A stretch of DNA of 64,000 nt, taken from Tillandsia leiboldiana. Lineage: Eukaryota > Streptophyta > Magnoliopsida > Poales > Bromeliaceae. How positions within the stretch are numbered: the first letter of the stretch is position 1; each line of letters opens with the position of its first letter. Below the pieces are notes generated by a model. It saw only the letters and a program-made list of their open reading frames with translations, had not been told where the DNA came from and did no database searches. The stretch covers positions 4,877,932-4,941,931 of the forward strand of contig CM055077.1 in the NCBI GenBank assembly GCA_029204045.2, in the 5' to 3' direction. Of this stretch, positions 47,203 to 60,668 are shown in pieces. The translations under genes were made by a program, and so were the position numbers.

Positions 47203-49725
47203 TCGTTCTATGATTAAATGTTGTGTAGTTTATGTAGACTATTTTTTTCTTTCTTTTGGCCGACCCGTCAACCATCTTTGGGAGGTAAATGGTATATTTT
47301 CTTATTGGTTGATGATTTCTCTCGGTATTCTTGGGTAGCATTTTTAAAAGTGAAAGCTGATACTTTTGATTCTTTTCACGAGATTTGCCTTCGTATAATG
47401 ATTGAAAAGAATGAAAAGATCATTCGTGTTAGAAGTGATAGAGGTGGAGAATTCATTAATTCTAAATTCATTGACTTTTGTACTTCAAACGGTATTAAGC
47501 ATGAATTCTCTGCACCCTATACACCTCAACAGAATGGTGTTGTCGAGCGCAAAAACAGGGTTGTTCAAGAGATGGCGCGTGTGATGCTTCATAGCCGGAA
47601 TTTGCCGCTATATTTTTGGGCTGAAGCTGTGAACACCGCTGTCTATGTCATTAATCGAGTGTTTTTGCGCCCGGGAACGTTAAATACACCATATGAACTA
47701 TGGTGTGGTAGAAAACCCAACATCAAATATTTTCGCATCTTCGGGAGTCGGTGTTACATTTTACGTGACCGTGAAAATCTTGGAAAGTTTGACTCAAGAA
47801 GTGTCGAAGGGATTTTCTTGGGGTATTCTACTAATAGTAGAGCATATCGAGTATTTAACTTGGAATCTAAGACGATCGTAGAATCTATAAATGTTAAAGT
47901 AGATGAAGCTTTTCACTTTGCATCTGAAAAATCTACCCTCGATATCTCTCTAGATGATGATTCTCCTGCCGTTGCATCTTCTCATAATAATACTTCCAAT
48001 ATTAATGATGCATCTAATGGTTCTTCAAGTTTATCTAATGTGCAGGAATCATCTCATATATCTCCGAGTACTCCGTTTCAACAAACGCTACGAATCTCCA
48101 AGGATCATCCGGAATCGAATATTATTGGAGATCCACAAGAAGGAGTTAGAACTCGGAGGCAGTTGGTTTATGGATTCGCTTGCTACGTATCTCTAATCGA
48201 ACCAAAGAACATAGATGAAGCTCTTCAGGATGACTACTGGATTAAAGCAATGCAGGAAGAGCTCCATCAATTTGAGCGAAACAAAGTCTGGGAATTAATG
48301 AAGCCTCCAAAGCAACATAATGTGATAGGTACCAAATGGATCTTCAAGAACAAGAAAAATGAGGATGGTACTATCATCAGGAACAAGGCACGATTAGTTG
48401 CTCAAGGCTACTCTCAAGTAGAAGGTATAGACTTTGACGAAACATTCGCCCCTGTAGCTAGACTCGAGTCCATTCGTATACTGTTTGCTATTGCTTGTCA
48501 TTTTAAAATCAAATTATTTCAAATGGACGTTAAGAGCGCATTTCTAAATGGGTTTTTAAATGAGGAAGTTTATGTGGCTCAACCGAAAGGTTTTGTAGAC
48601 CATAAACAACCTAACCATGTTTTTCGTTTGAAAAAAGGCTCTTTACGGTCTGAAACAAGCACCGCGAGCATGGTACGAAAGGTTGACAAAGCACCTTTTG
48701 GAGAAGGGCTACACTCGAGGGGGAGCTGATAGGACTCTCTTTGTGAAGCATTATCAAAACAATTTCATTGTAGCACAAATCTATGTCGATGACATTGTAT
48801 TTGGCGCAACAAGAGATAATGATGCTTCAAAATTCGCGGAGACCATGGAAAGCGAATTTGAGATGTCCATGATGGGCGAATTGACTTATTTCCTTGGATT
48901 GCAAATTAAACAAAATGATGAAGGTATTCACTTGAGTCAATCCAAGTATGCAATGGAGTTGGTTAAAAAGTTTGATCTTGAAAATTCGAAGGATTTTCCG
49001 ACTCCAATGGGAACTAGCCACAAGGGACTTGGAAGTGAATCACAAAGTGAGAATGTAGACGAGAAACTGTATCGAAGTATGATTGGAAGTCTACTTTACC
49101 TCACGGCTAGTCGCCCGGATATATCTTTTGGTGTTGGGATCTGCGCGAGATATCAATCTGCACCAAAGGAGGTTCACCTGAAAGCGGTGAAAAGGATCAT
49201 CCGGTATATCAAAGGATCAATTAATTTCGGAATTTGGTATCCTATGGGAACAAGTTTGGATATTGTTGGATACTCAGATGCCGATTGGGCAGGATCAGTG
49301 GATGATCGGAAAAGCACGAGTGGTGCATGCTTCTATCTTGGCCATTGCCTTGTTGCATGGCACAGTAAAAAGCAGAATTGCATAGCACTCTCGACTGCCG
49401 AAGCGGAATACATTTCAGCGGGTAGTTGTTCAACCCAACTCATTTGGATGAAAAGCGTACTGAGCGACTTCCGGATTTCAGCATCTTCGGTAACAATTCT
49501 TTGTGACAACACAAGTGCAATTAACATTTCTAAAAACCCTGTGTTGCACTCTAGAACAAAACATATTGAACTTAGATATCATTTTCTTAGAGAGCTAGTT
49601 GAATCAAATACTCTTCAACTTTCATACATTTCCAACTGAGGATCAATTAGCTGACATTCTAACAAAACCTTTGGATCAAAAACGATTTATTCATTTGCGA
49701 AAAGCAATTGGAATGCTTTCCTTGA
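47203..49725 (+). pseudogene. pol: pol remnant of element C: partial integrase, reverse transcriptase, RNase H
   Basis: After a filler of about 55 bp unlike A or B (47203-47257), the frame resumes inside integrase at PTRQPSLGGKWYIF. The protease, pre-integrase zinc region and the first catalytic Asp of integrase (LLHMDLMGP in A) are missing, about 630 bp relative to A. The later Asp and Glu segments remain, and the Trp codon lost in A/B is TGG here. An extra A near 48634 shifts the frame in reverse transcriptase. YVDD (near 48781) and RNase H (GYSDADWAGS) are in the next open stretch, 48683-49639. An extra C near 49632 breaks the last 30 codons. It encodes no complete enzyme. Confidence 0.88.
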
Positions 49726-49730
49726 AATAA

Positions 49731-50668
49731 ACTTCTTTTTGAAACCTTTGCTTAGGATAGGTTTTGTTTTTGTTTTGTTTTGTTTATCATCTATGTTTGT
49801 ACATAGGACATTAATTGAGCATAGATCATAATTGACTTTAATTGCATCTTTTCGCACATTTAGAAATTTATTATGCTTTTGCCATCATAATATTTCACTG
49901 TTGCAATGATCATTTATGTTAATTAAATCATCTTCTGAGTGATCAAAGTCAATTTTCTCTCTCAATGATCTCTTGGTATAGTCATTATCTTATTTGACTG
50001 CTTAGTCGAGTATGAAATCGAGATCAATTTTTGGTTGAATACTTTATATCTTAAATAATTGATAGCCAATTGAGGGGGAGTCAAAGAAAAGTAAAATGCT
50101 CAAAAGATGTGGAAAGAGTTACATCCCAATGAGGAGTGTGAAAACTACCACCACATGGAGGAAAGAGCTACCACACTCGGTCGTCCGAGTATTGTGTGCA
50201 GCTACCACATGTATACCAAGCATGGTTGTTCAAATTTTTGATTATGTAAAATGCATGTTGAAATACTTGACTCCGTCAAATTTCAAGGTTGGTATAAGGT
50301 GGGTTTTTAAAGAAAGATGCTCAAAGAGCCACTCTCTTCAACAGATTGTCTAGATACATTATCTACTATATTTGGGATTTCAAACATCTATTGATCTTTG
50401 TATTTCATTTTATTTACTGAATTGATGATTTGATAAAGGCATTACTCATAAGATCAAGTTAGATGTAATTGAAGGTGTTCAACTTTAAGGGATTTAATTT
50501 TTGTAAATTTTCGTTTCATTTTTGGATATTATTGATAGATTTGGCATAATCTACTTCTTGTTGTATGAAACGATGATTTTGTTTAAAGTTGATACACATT
50601 TGTGCTTACAATCTTTTTCTGGTTTTTCTTGAATTTCTCTGAAATTTTGTAACGAAAAAGTTGGAGCC
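49731..50668 (+). other. Post-pol spacer of element C
   Basis: Nearly identical to 12076-13018 of B, including GAGGGGGAG near 50074. No gene. Confidence 0.7.
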
Positions 50669-50837
50669 GATCCGGATCTGGCAAGATGATCCGGATCCCG
50701 AACGCAGGTATTCTTCTGTGGGCTGACGATCCGAATTGGACCTGCCGATCCGGATCCCGAACGCAGTTTCTCACTGCGGGTAGCCGATCCGGATCGCAAG
50801 CATGGTCTGATCCGGATCGCGGCTAGGGTTTTATAAA
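50669..50837 (+). promoter_or_regulatory. Internal palindrome array and TATA-like box (C)
   Basis: GATCCGGATC-type palindromes (some mutated, such as gatccgaatt near 50729), followed by TTTATAAA at 50830-50837. The arrangement matches B 13019-13186. A predicted intron of 382 nt follows (50953-51334). Confidence 0.5.
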
Positions 50838-51364
50838 GAACAAAAGGGTTTTGATTTCTTTTACTCCAATCTTTGTTCCAAAGTTTCCAGAGCTTCTCTC
50901 TCTAGATTTCATCCTTCTTGGAAGCTTTCAAACTCAAGTTCTTCAACTCCAAGTAAGTTTTATTGATCAAAATCTCGGTTTTTCACCGTTTTTCTCTATT
51001 CCTCCTCAAACGTGATGAAATTCTTGAATCAATTTTGTTTGTGGATGGTTTTTGATCAAATTTCTTTTGAAATAAGAACTCTGGGTAGATTAGTTTTGAT
51101 TATATGCTAGGTATTCTCCTGATTAACGGATTTTTAGACTTCGATTTCTAAAATTTCGGTTTTAGGGCATATAATAAGGATTTTCGAAAATCATGCAATT
51201 GATCTATTTTTAAAAGTCCTTTTGCAAAACTAATTTGATTCTTAGTCTCTCTACACGATAATGATTGTTTGGGTACAATTTCTCAAATTTCTGAAAATTA
51301 ACAATTTTTCGTGTTCTTGAGTTGTTGCACAAAGGATTTCAATCTTCTTAAGGCACTTGGATCA

Positions 51365-52783
51365 ATGGGATTCTCATGGATCATTCTTTTATTGGTCACT
51401 ATGGTGCACACTCGGGCCACAAACAAATTAAAGAGAGCTAAGAAAACACAACAAAAGGGTGAGTTTCATGTGATCAGCGACACAGAAGTAGATTGTCAAG
51501 AGATAGACTGGACTGAATTAACCGATGATGATGAATCAATGCCCGATGCATCGAAAGAAAAAGCACCCATGGACAAAGGTAAAGCACCTATGACTGCACC
51601 AACCATCTCGGTGAAAAGGAAACGACTTGCTCGACGGTTTGGACGAGCACGAGGTTTCATGTCTAACGAACCGATTATTCCGGATTCTCCACCTCGTGAG
51701 GAACAAGTGTTCGTTAATGCGGATCGTCTAAGGGCATTTCAGAATCGTGAATGCATTGGTGAGAGGCATGTTAATATTGAGGCCCTACGAGATCACTCCC
51801 CTGAGTTTGGCATTCTGATTGAACAAGCAAATCTTATTCAAGTTTGTCGATTTCCAGAAGTGCTTGGATACTGTATGCATCTTGTAAGGGCCTTCTATAC
51901 AAATGCACGACACCTTCGAGAAATTGAAAACGGTCCAATAGAATTTTACATGAATATCCAAGGCACAAGATTCAAAATTACTCCATAATTGATTGGCGAG
52001 GTTTTGGGAATGCCTGCCAGCAAGACAGGAGTTAATTACCTGAAGGGAAAGGTTTTGACAAACACTTTGTGGCAAATGGTTATAAAGGGAATTTGTTTGG
52101 AAGGAACGCAATCAACGGAGAAATCGATCAGATCCAAAGAACTTCGTCTTGAGTACCGGTTTCTAAACTTTATCACGTGTTACAATATCCTTCCAAATTT
52201 GCAGACGAAAGTCTTGAGATGGGATCGAATGCTATTTTTGTATCTCTTAGGACATCCGTCTGAGGCAATGGGATTGAATATCAACATTCCATACATTATT
52301 TGGAATAGAATGACAAGATATGTTGAGCACCCTCATCCCACTGAAAGAATTCCATTTCCACTGATTATAATGAGGATCTTGAAGAAATTTCAGGTTGATA
52401 TTACTTCACCGACTTATCATCAATGTTTGGGTATGATCGATGAGTCCACCGTTGTGAAGTCCCTTCACAAATTGCCCCATGTCACTCCAGTCCCTCCATG
52501 CGGAACGAAACCTAGTAGCGGCACTTCCGCGTCACCATCACAACCAGCACCCACACCAGCGGATGAAGCATCAGTCTCATCCATCTACAAAGAACAACAA
52601 CGATTGTCTCTTGAGCAGGAACAGATTTCAAAGGCACAGACGAGAATTTCCAATGAGCTGGAGCTCATCACGGCAGCTCATATTACCTTAACTAAGAAGG
52701 TCAATTCAATGAACAAGCTGGTGAAAAAGATGTTCTCAAAGATGGGCTGCACGAGCTCTGAAGACTCCGAATCTGATGACTAA
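51365..52783 (+). pseudogene. Env-like third ORF of element C, one premature stop
   Basis: Starts MGFSWIILLLVTMVHTR, with the same hydrophobic start and MVHTR as B. It has the same domain (RECIGERHV ... FPLIIMRILKKF) and the same C-terminal coiled coil (IYKEQQRLSLEQEQIS). A TAA at 51986-51988 stands where B has Gln (TPQLIGEVLGM), splitting it into 51365-51988 and 51989-52783. It is otherwise complete and about 470 residues. Identity to B's protein is only about half by eye, although both flanks are nearly identical between the elements. Confidence 0.82.
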
Positions 52784-53560
52784 TTCTTTCCTTTTATTTT
52801 TTTTTTTTTTTCTCTTGTGCAGATTTTTAACCTTTTCTTGTGCAGGTTTTTCAGTTCTTTTTAGGACTTACTCTTAGTTCTAGTTCTTAAATTTCGGAAC
52901 ATTTTCGTTGGAATTTTTAACTCTCCTTAAATTTTTGTAATTTTGGCTTTGTTTGTGACAAAAAGGGGGAGAGATAGAGAACAATGAACAATGATGATGA
53001 TGTGAAAATTTTGTATACATCAAGGTACAATGATGACTGAGAACTTGAACAATGCTGATGTGAAAATTTTGTATACATCAAGGTAAGTATCACTTCAACC
53101 TCAACTTTGGTTTTTATCTTGTGATTTGTGTGCATGTCTCTACTAACTATTCGACTAACTATTTGGGCATGTAATATGACTAACAAGTTGATGTTGGACT
53201 AACACTTTGTGACATTTGGTTTTTGATTGCATAGAAGATATGTTGGTTTTTGACTATGATTCTCTTACATATCTGAATTCTCAAATGTCATGATGATCAG
53301 ATAAACTCTATCTCTGTACTAGGTTTTGAATGTTAAATATTCTTGAGGTATCTAACGATCTCTTTTTGTCAAGAATGATTTCTTTGTGCAGAGAGTACAG
53401 ATGTCTAAGTCTAGAGTCTGTTTTAGGAGTTTATCTCATGTTTTTAAATTTTTGGATCTCCATTGTAAATTTTTGTTGTATGGTGATAGCAACAAAAATA
53501 TCTTTTTGAATTTTCTTTAGTGGATCTGTGTTTTGTCACGAAACCGCCAAAGGGGGAGAT
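52784..53560 (+). other. 3' non-coding region of element C
   Basis: Contains AAAAAGGGGGAGAG near 52960, a direct duplication of about 58 bp carrying gatgtgaaaattttgtatac (near 52997 and 53055), and the priming tract AAAGGGGGAGA at 53549-53559. No gene. Confidence 0.7.
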
Positions 53561-54917
53561 TGTTACGGAATTTGAGTTGGCGTAGTTTCGTGAAAGTCTC
53601 AAGTCTTGAAGATTGAAGGTGAAGAAAGTTGGATCATTTAACTCAATCTCAAGAAAGAAGAATTCAAAAGGATCAGGTATGTTTAACTAAAGATTTTGTG
53701 TGATCCGAATACTTCTTGTAGTGTAGAAACACTTGGAAGAATCTTTCATTGCATAAAAATCAAAAACTGGACTTGGGACATGTTCAGGATCCGGATCAGG
53801 TTGTTCGATCCGGATCCCGAAGGTGGTTCGTTCATACAGCAGTTCAATCCGGATCGTAGCCTCTCTTAATCCGGATCCCGAACACTGAGTTTGCCATCTT
53901 CCTTGAACGATCCGGATCAGGCTTCGCAATCCGGATCCCGAACGTTGATGTTTGGTGAACTGTATGAACGATCCGGATCAAGCACTTCGATCCGGATCCC
54001 GAACCTTCGTTTTTCTGGAATTGCCTGACTCGTTACGACGATCCGGATCACAGCTAATCCGATCCGGATCGCCGTCCGTAAAATTTCCAGAAATGTTAGG
54101 TTTTTGATTCTTATCTCCTTCCTAGGGTTTCTAACCTATAAATAGACCCTATGACTCTTTTTCTAGGGTTAATCCAAGGGAAGCCGATAATCCAGATAGC
54201 CGTCATTTTCATATATCATCTTATACGGCTCTAGATCCACATATAGAGAAGAAAGGAAATCATTAGAGAATACTCTATGTTTCTTCATCTATATTGATTA
54301 GTTTGATTCTAGGTTTTCATACTCACATCTTGAGTTGAATCAAACTAATGAATACTTAGATGGTATTTCCGATCTATCTTTGATCTAAGTATTCGGCGGA
54401 TCATCACCACCAAAAACAACGATTTACCCCAAAAATCGGCGCGTGGATTCGCGTGTCCTTGTGGATTCAAGGTTCAACCGCTCTCGTGGATTCAGAGCGA
54501 GGCACGTTCGTGGATTCGAAGGGTGCTATTGGGTGAAGACCGTGGACTCGGTCGGACGTCGTGGATTCGACGTTGGACGCCGTGGATTCGGCGTTGGGCG
54601 CAGATCGTGGATTCGAGAAGCGTCGCGGAGCGAGCGGAGAAGATCCTCTAGGAGCGTATGGAAAAGGTTGAGTCGTAAGTGTGTACGGTAAATCACCTTG
54701 TACGTGTTTTAATTCTAGTGGATTTCTGCCGTGTTATCGGTCCCGTGGTTTTTTACTCCGGTGATGGAGTTTTCCACGTAAAAATCTTGCGAGTTATTTT
54801 TATTTCCGCATTGGGTTTTTATCGCAACGATTTTTGAGTGTTTATACGTTTACACCTATTCACCCCCCTCTAGGTGTTTTTTCCCCTATTTAGATCCTTA
54901 TTACATATAACCCAACA
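53561..54917 (+). repeat. 3' LTR of element C
   Basis: 1357 bp, B-like. Palindrome array 53788-54070, long hairpins 54297-54394, GTGGATTC array 54438-54625, end CCCAACA. Confidence 0.93.
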
Positions 54918-55576
54918 CCTCCAGGGGTGAGAGGTAGGCGACGGTGAGGCCGAGATGGGAGTAGTCGGGCTGTGGGAGCCCTAGTCTGCCATTTTCTTTA
55001 TTTGCTCTGCATTACATTTGGTATTGTAGGTTACTGTGTAGTTCTCGATACCCTTGTGGGGTCGTGTGGATGTTGATTACTTTCGTTCTGGTTATGCACT
55101 ACTGTTTCCTTTATTATTCCCGTTTGGCCGTTTTCTAAACAAACCAACTAGAAAACAAGAGAAAAAGGACTTCGAAAACCGTTTTCAAAAATCTAGGGTC
55201 GGGTGGGCCCGTTTTCCAAACCCTGTGGATTTATGCCGTTTTCCAAACTGTTTTCGAAACCTAAGGTCGTGTGGGCCTGTTTTCAAAACGGTGAGTTTAT
55301 CCTTTCAACTTGACTGGCCACGGGCATTGTTTAGTCTTCATGCACCGTTAGACTTCGAACTGTTGTGATTAAATGACTGCTTGTGTTTGACTGTTGTAAT
55401 AGCCGCGATGCCGTGCATATACAGAGGAGACTCTGCCCGATTTTCAAGTGAATCTGTATATGCGGCAGGTCTGGGCATGCGCCGGGGAAGGAGGTTTTAA
55501 ACAAAAAATTTTGTACGCACCTTACGCTTGCTTTTGTGTATCGTTTCCGCTAAAATAAAACCCCCGGGGCGTGACA
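54918..55576 (+). repeat. 3' end of a Ty3/Tekay-like LTR
   Basis: Ends CCCCCGGGGCGTGACA, the same end as element E's LTR in the opposite direction. Its left side is cut by element C. The open frame at 55054-55368 shows no recognisable domain. Confidence 0.55.
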
Positions 55577-56532
55577 GTCCCATTTACAATATCAACCATC
55601 AACCATATAGTCGTCATCATACATAGTGCGGAAGAAATAATTACCTACGGTTTTGCAAACGGTGTCCACCCGACACCCAATTTTTAAAACAGTTATACAT
55701 TCAAACAAGAGAGCGATGACATCGTTTAGAAAGGATAAATCCAGAGGTTTACAAAATCTGTGCCCACACGGCACTCTGCTTTTGAAAACGTTTTCGCAAT
55801 CACTTTCATGATGATAAAAACATGCCGTGCCCAAGATCACGAAAGTATGTATGAACCGTAATAGTGCATCCAATCCACAGTGCTAACAATAACTAATATG
55901 ATCCACAGATGCAAATTAAGCTAAGAATAGTTAAGAAAGAGTTGAGATAATTCCAAGGAACCAGGAGTGGAAAGCCTCCTACGACTACGGTCCTCTCGAC
56001 GCAGTCTCATCACCGTCCCGACTAATGTCCCTAGTCAAACCTGTCACGGAGTGGGTAATGTCAGTGACAAACAAAGTAGATGTCTTAACAATTAACGTTG
56101 AATTAATAACAAACCGTTTATACCGGAACCTTTCGCTAAAAACCCTATTACAAAAATAAGCTGGGCCCCAACCCCAGAGTACCTGTCGGAGAGACGGAAG
56201 TCTCCCCTCGTGCACAGTCACAATACACCTTCGATGTTTTTAACCCCTTCACGGTGCTAGTGCGGCGCCCTTAGCAGGCGTGAAGAGGTCCTCACCCCAT
56301 ACACGTGAGGCACACGTGTCACTCGGACCAATTCTCCGAAAAAGTACACCCATGCGGAGGCCAATCCGCCTGTGTACGTGCAACATCCAAAAACCGAAAT
56401 TGCCGGTGTCGGCGTGTGATAAGCCCCGCGACCGCAGCCGCCACAATTATTAATAAAAAGTATTAAGCCCCGCGACCGCAGCCGCCACAGTTATTAATAA
56501 TAAATATTCATGCGAAGGTATAAAAGTCCATC
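55577..56532 (-). repeat. Fragment of a Ty3/Tekay-like LTR, minus strand
   Basis: Shares blocks with 56790-56930 of element E (aaaggataaatccag...; gtgcccacac). A 42-bp direct repeat lies at 56420-56500 (taagccccgcgaccgcagcc twice). Element E is inserted at 56533, and the bases before it (ccatc) are the candidate target duplication. Confidence 0.5.
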
Positions 56533-59500
56533 TGTCACGCCCCGGGGTTTGTTTTAGCGGAAACGATTCATAAAAGTCGAATGTTTGACGTGTAAATTTT
56601 TTTTGTTTAAAAGAGAACCCCTCTTCCCCGGCACGTGCCCAGACCCGCCACACATACAGGATCACTCTGCAAACGGACGGAGTCTCCCCTGTATGTGCAC
56701 GGCGTAGCGTTCAGTACATGCTCCAACATACACAGCCAATCAATCACAACAATTAACCAGCATTCTAAACTAATAACAGAAGAACCTATGGCCGGTCAAT
56801 TTGGAAAGGATAAATCCACAGTTTTGGAAGAGCGCCTACCCGGCGTTTACGTTTTGAAAGCTAGTTCCGAAATTAGCATAAATCCACAAGGTTTTGAAAC
56901 CGGTGCCCACACGACACTTAGATTTTAAAAACAGTTTTCGCAATCTTTTCTTTGGCTTCTGCCTTTTTGATTTTTAAATGGCTGATAGAAATAAAAGGGA
57001 AAAATATTCCACCAGGGGCACTAAATGTAGCCCGTACCGACATCCATGCCGACCCCACGAGGGTATCGCGAACCACTCACATAACTACAAAGTAATGAAA
57101 AGCGAGAATAAAAGAATAAATACAGTCCAGGGTCCCCAGCGACCCAGCTGCTCCTGTCCCGTCCTCACCAGCGCCTACCTCCCTCCCCGTCTGGACCCTG
57201 TCACGAAGTGGGATGTCAGTGACGCAGAAATAGTAAAGCAGGAGAATATAGTAAAACAAACCGTGAAGACAACTGGAGCAACCATCCTCCCAAGGAGGAA
57301 AGGCAACCTGTACACCTGCATCCTGTAATACCCGGCCGCGTCGGTCCACTACCGACGGCCCCATACCGTACCTGCAACACCGCGACCGCGCCGGACAACT
57401 AAACCGGCGGGTCGCTCCGCTCGCACCTAGGCGCCTCAACCCCACAGCTAATAAGGGGCCCCCACTACGTCACCTCGTGGGTATACACGGGTTCTACGAC
57501 CTCTTTTCCGGAAAAGCGCACCCTCTGCGGTGGCCAAACCGCGGGTGCGCGTGTGGCAACCTCGAGCCAAGTAACCGTAACCACCATCATGTCAGTATCA
57601 CAATAAGAATAATAAGAGTAATGAGGTACATGAGGTAAAGTGCATAATCGAAAACAAGGTAATACTGCGCGCACTCGAAGGTGGCCCGCTGACATATATG
57701 GGTTGAAAAAAGAAGAACACCGTCGGCAATCGACGCTAGTCATTATAGCGAACCCACTAACATGCATAAGCTATCACCCGTCATTAGGTAACCCCAGTAC
57801 ACTTAGAATAGACCCCGTCCAATAAGATAGAATTTAGAGGCTAGGCATAAAGTAAAAACCACCCACTAACAGGCACAAGCCATCACCCATCAATATTTAA
57901 CCCCAGTATACTTAGAATTGACCCCGTCCAATAGGATAGAGTTAGATGCTAGAACCAAGGAATTAAAACCCACCTGAATGTAGGCCGATCCCGAACTCCC
58001 GCTAGACTGCCGGGAGGCTGGCGCTGAACAACTGGGCCCTGAACAAGGGCTAGAATCAGTAATAGACTCACACAAACCCATCCCGATGACACAACAGTAA
58101 TGCGATGCTAATAAGGAGCAATGTCGTCGATTTATTGAATACAAATCCGATTTCCGATCAACGAGAGTCCACGGGACTCTCACAAAATGTTCAGTTAGTG
58201 TAAAAACACTGTTTGAAGAGAGCTAGCATGTTCATTTTACATTTTGGTCCATAATAACTTTTAATTTGTCTAAATACATTAAGTTAGTTGACTGTTTCGA
58301 CTTGTTCTTGCAATCCGGGGATCCAAAAGTAAATCCGTAAATTTCAGTGTGTTCATTACGACGAGACCAGGGCCGTGCTTACAAGTTTGGCCTGGCACGG
58401 ATCCCGAGGGCAAGGTTGGCCCAACAGCTACTAAGTTCAACAAGCCACTACGCTACAACTTAACCTATACATGATCAATCCGAGAGTTAACTAGAGCATG
58501 GTGATCAGTATGGACCATGTACAACGGGGCTCACCTGAGGTTTGCCTGAGATCGGCCGGAGGAGTTGCCGGAGCGGCACCACCCAAAAGGCCCAAGCTCG
58601 GGTCGGGTGTTCTTGAGCAGCACAGGTGCAGACCTGTTACCAAGAGGAGCATCAGGTAAATGGAGGTCCCAGAAGCTGCTTGGTGCAAGTGGGGTCGAGC
58701 CCCCGGCGGCCGGAGGCGGCGGCGGCCGGAGGCAAGCCCGAGGTGATGCTCTCGGGCGCAAGGTTGGGGAGCCAACACAAAAGGGTTTCCTGGGCCAAAC
58801 CAAAATGCTGGAGAGAAAGGGTGGGGCATTTAGACCTCACCTGTACGGTCGGCAGGAGCCCGAGTCGCCGGGGATGGCCGGAGGGGAAGACCGAGGCCGT
58901 TTCGGGTGCAACTGAAAAGACTCCAAACCTGACGTTAGGATTCCCATGCAACACCACCATTGGTCACGAAATGATGAGAGAGGCCTACCTGCACCGTTTC
59001 CGGAGGTCTGAGGTCGCCGGCGACGCGCGGCGGCGGAGCTTGGTGGAGCTCCGACGGTCAACAATGGCGGATTCCGACCGTGGGACCCCGGGCCGGTGCG
59101 ACTTGGATCAAAGTTTTCCTGGTGGTGCCAGGAACCTTCTGGTGGTGATGGCCGGCGATGGGGACGAGCGACGGCGCCGGACGGAGGGGTTCCGGCGATG
59201 GGTCAATTCTCCCGATTCTAGGGCTCGGCCGCGCGAGAGGGATCCTTGTCCGATCTCCCTCGGGTTTTGTGGGGAGGTTGCAGTCGTCACGGGGGCCAGA
59301 TCCAACGGTGCTGATCTTTAGTTGGACGGTCGGATCACGGCGGCGCTGATGTCGACCGAGAAGACGACAATTTGATGGGATGGCTCCCGCCGGCGATCGG
59401 GTCGGCGGCGCCGACTCTGCCTGCATCCGATCGGTTGCTCCCAGTGTCAGGAGTCTTGTGGTCATGCCCAAAGGCCCGTAAGCAAGGGAAAGTTTCAAGA

Positions 59501-60668
59501 ACTTACCTCGCCGGAAAACCGTGGAAGAAGGGGTTGGCCGCGGCGGCGCGCGGCGGCGGTTCGGGCCGGGACCACTCAGGCTCGGATGCGGCTTCACGAG
59601 GGACTCCACAGGACCAAGTCTTGATCGCCCAGGCCCTTCCCGCACCCTTCCTTCCCAACAACCCGAGAGAAGGTTGATTCTTGAGGCCTCACTTCTCCGG
59701 CGACCGGAGCGGCGGCGGCCGGTGCGGGCTAGTTCCGAGGGGAGCGGCTGAGGGAGGGATTCTGTTGAAGCTGGCGGCTATAGGGCTGAGGGCTACGAGG
59801 TTTGAGGCTTGGAAAACCCTAGCCCTAGCTATACGTGTATATGTATAGTGTATACACAATAGCAGTTTAGTCCTCCTCCTTTGACAATTTAGGTTTTGGT
59901 CCATCTCAGTAGTTTTTAGTCACATCTAGGTCCCTCTCCCAGAAGTGGCACGCAAATCGAGGCACAAACTATGGGGATCATTGTGCAAAAACCCACATTT
60001 TCGCTGTATTTCACGCTTTTCGAGGCGATCCGATCGTCGAAACGGAAAATGGACTGCGCCATGACGTCCGGCTCGACGAGACCTATCGGGTAGCGATCTC
60101 TGATTTTCGCGAAACTGCCCGGATAAAATCTCGGTCCATAATAACTGTGTCAAAATACAGTTTTCGCGCTTTTCGAGATTCCATAGTCGTCAAACAGAAT
60201 TTCCGTCAGTGCCACTGCGTCCAGAACGCCGAAATCGTTCGAAACGACTACCTGAAGTGCTATGATCGGTTTCCAGACAGCGAATTAGTCAGCGTTGGAT
60301 CCGTCGGGGTTCCGAAAACTAGGGTTACTGTTCACCTATAGTATCAACTTAATTTATACTGTGCACCGAGCACTGTTACACTGATCGTGGTTATTTGCTC
60401 GCTTCTTCCTCGATTTCTGGAAGATCCGACCGTCGGATCGAAAGTGCTGAATATTAATCTCGCTCAGTTCGATGAGACGATCGCAACGGTCAATTCGGAT
60501 TTCCATGATCACGTCCGGATTGGAAAGTAGCCTTTTGTCTCGTAAAATGTGCAACTCGCACACTGGAAATTGACTAAATAAATCAACATAGGTCTTCTGA
60601 ATTCAAACACCAGGTCAAAAATTCACTTTTAGACTACTTATTAAAATAAAATATTTTGAGTTATCACA
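56533..60668 (-). repeat. 3' LTR of element E (minus strand)
   Basis: 4136 bp, with a GC-rich section at 58500-59760. Several open frames in that section overlap on both strands and show no domain, so I annotate no gene. Confidence 0.75.

Larger units (their letters stand above)
43870..54917 (+). mobile_element. Element C: mosaic, defective Sirevirus-like Ty1/copia retrotransposon
   Basis: About 11 kb with LTRs, Met-tRNA primer site, intact gag, damaged pol and a broken env-like ORF. The flanks (ttaaa left, cctcc right) give no target duplication. The U3 of the 5' LTR resembles that of D, while the 3' LTR resembles that of B. The gag end and the env-like ORF are also diverged from B in blocks, while other parts are nearly identical. 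Recombination between family members explains these facts best. Confidence 0.9.

Noticed and set aside
58490..59751. Open frames up to 231 aa in the LTR of element E
   Set aside because: Both strands are open because of GC content; no recognisable motif; non-coding LTR.
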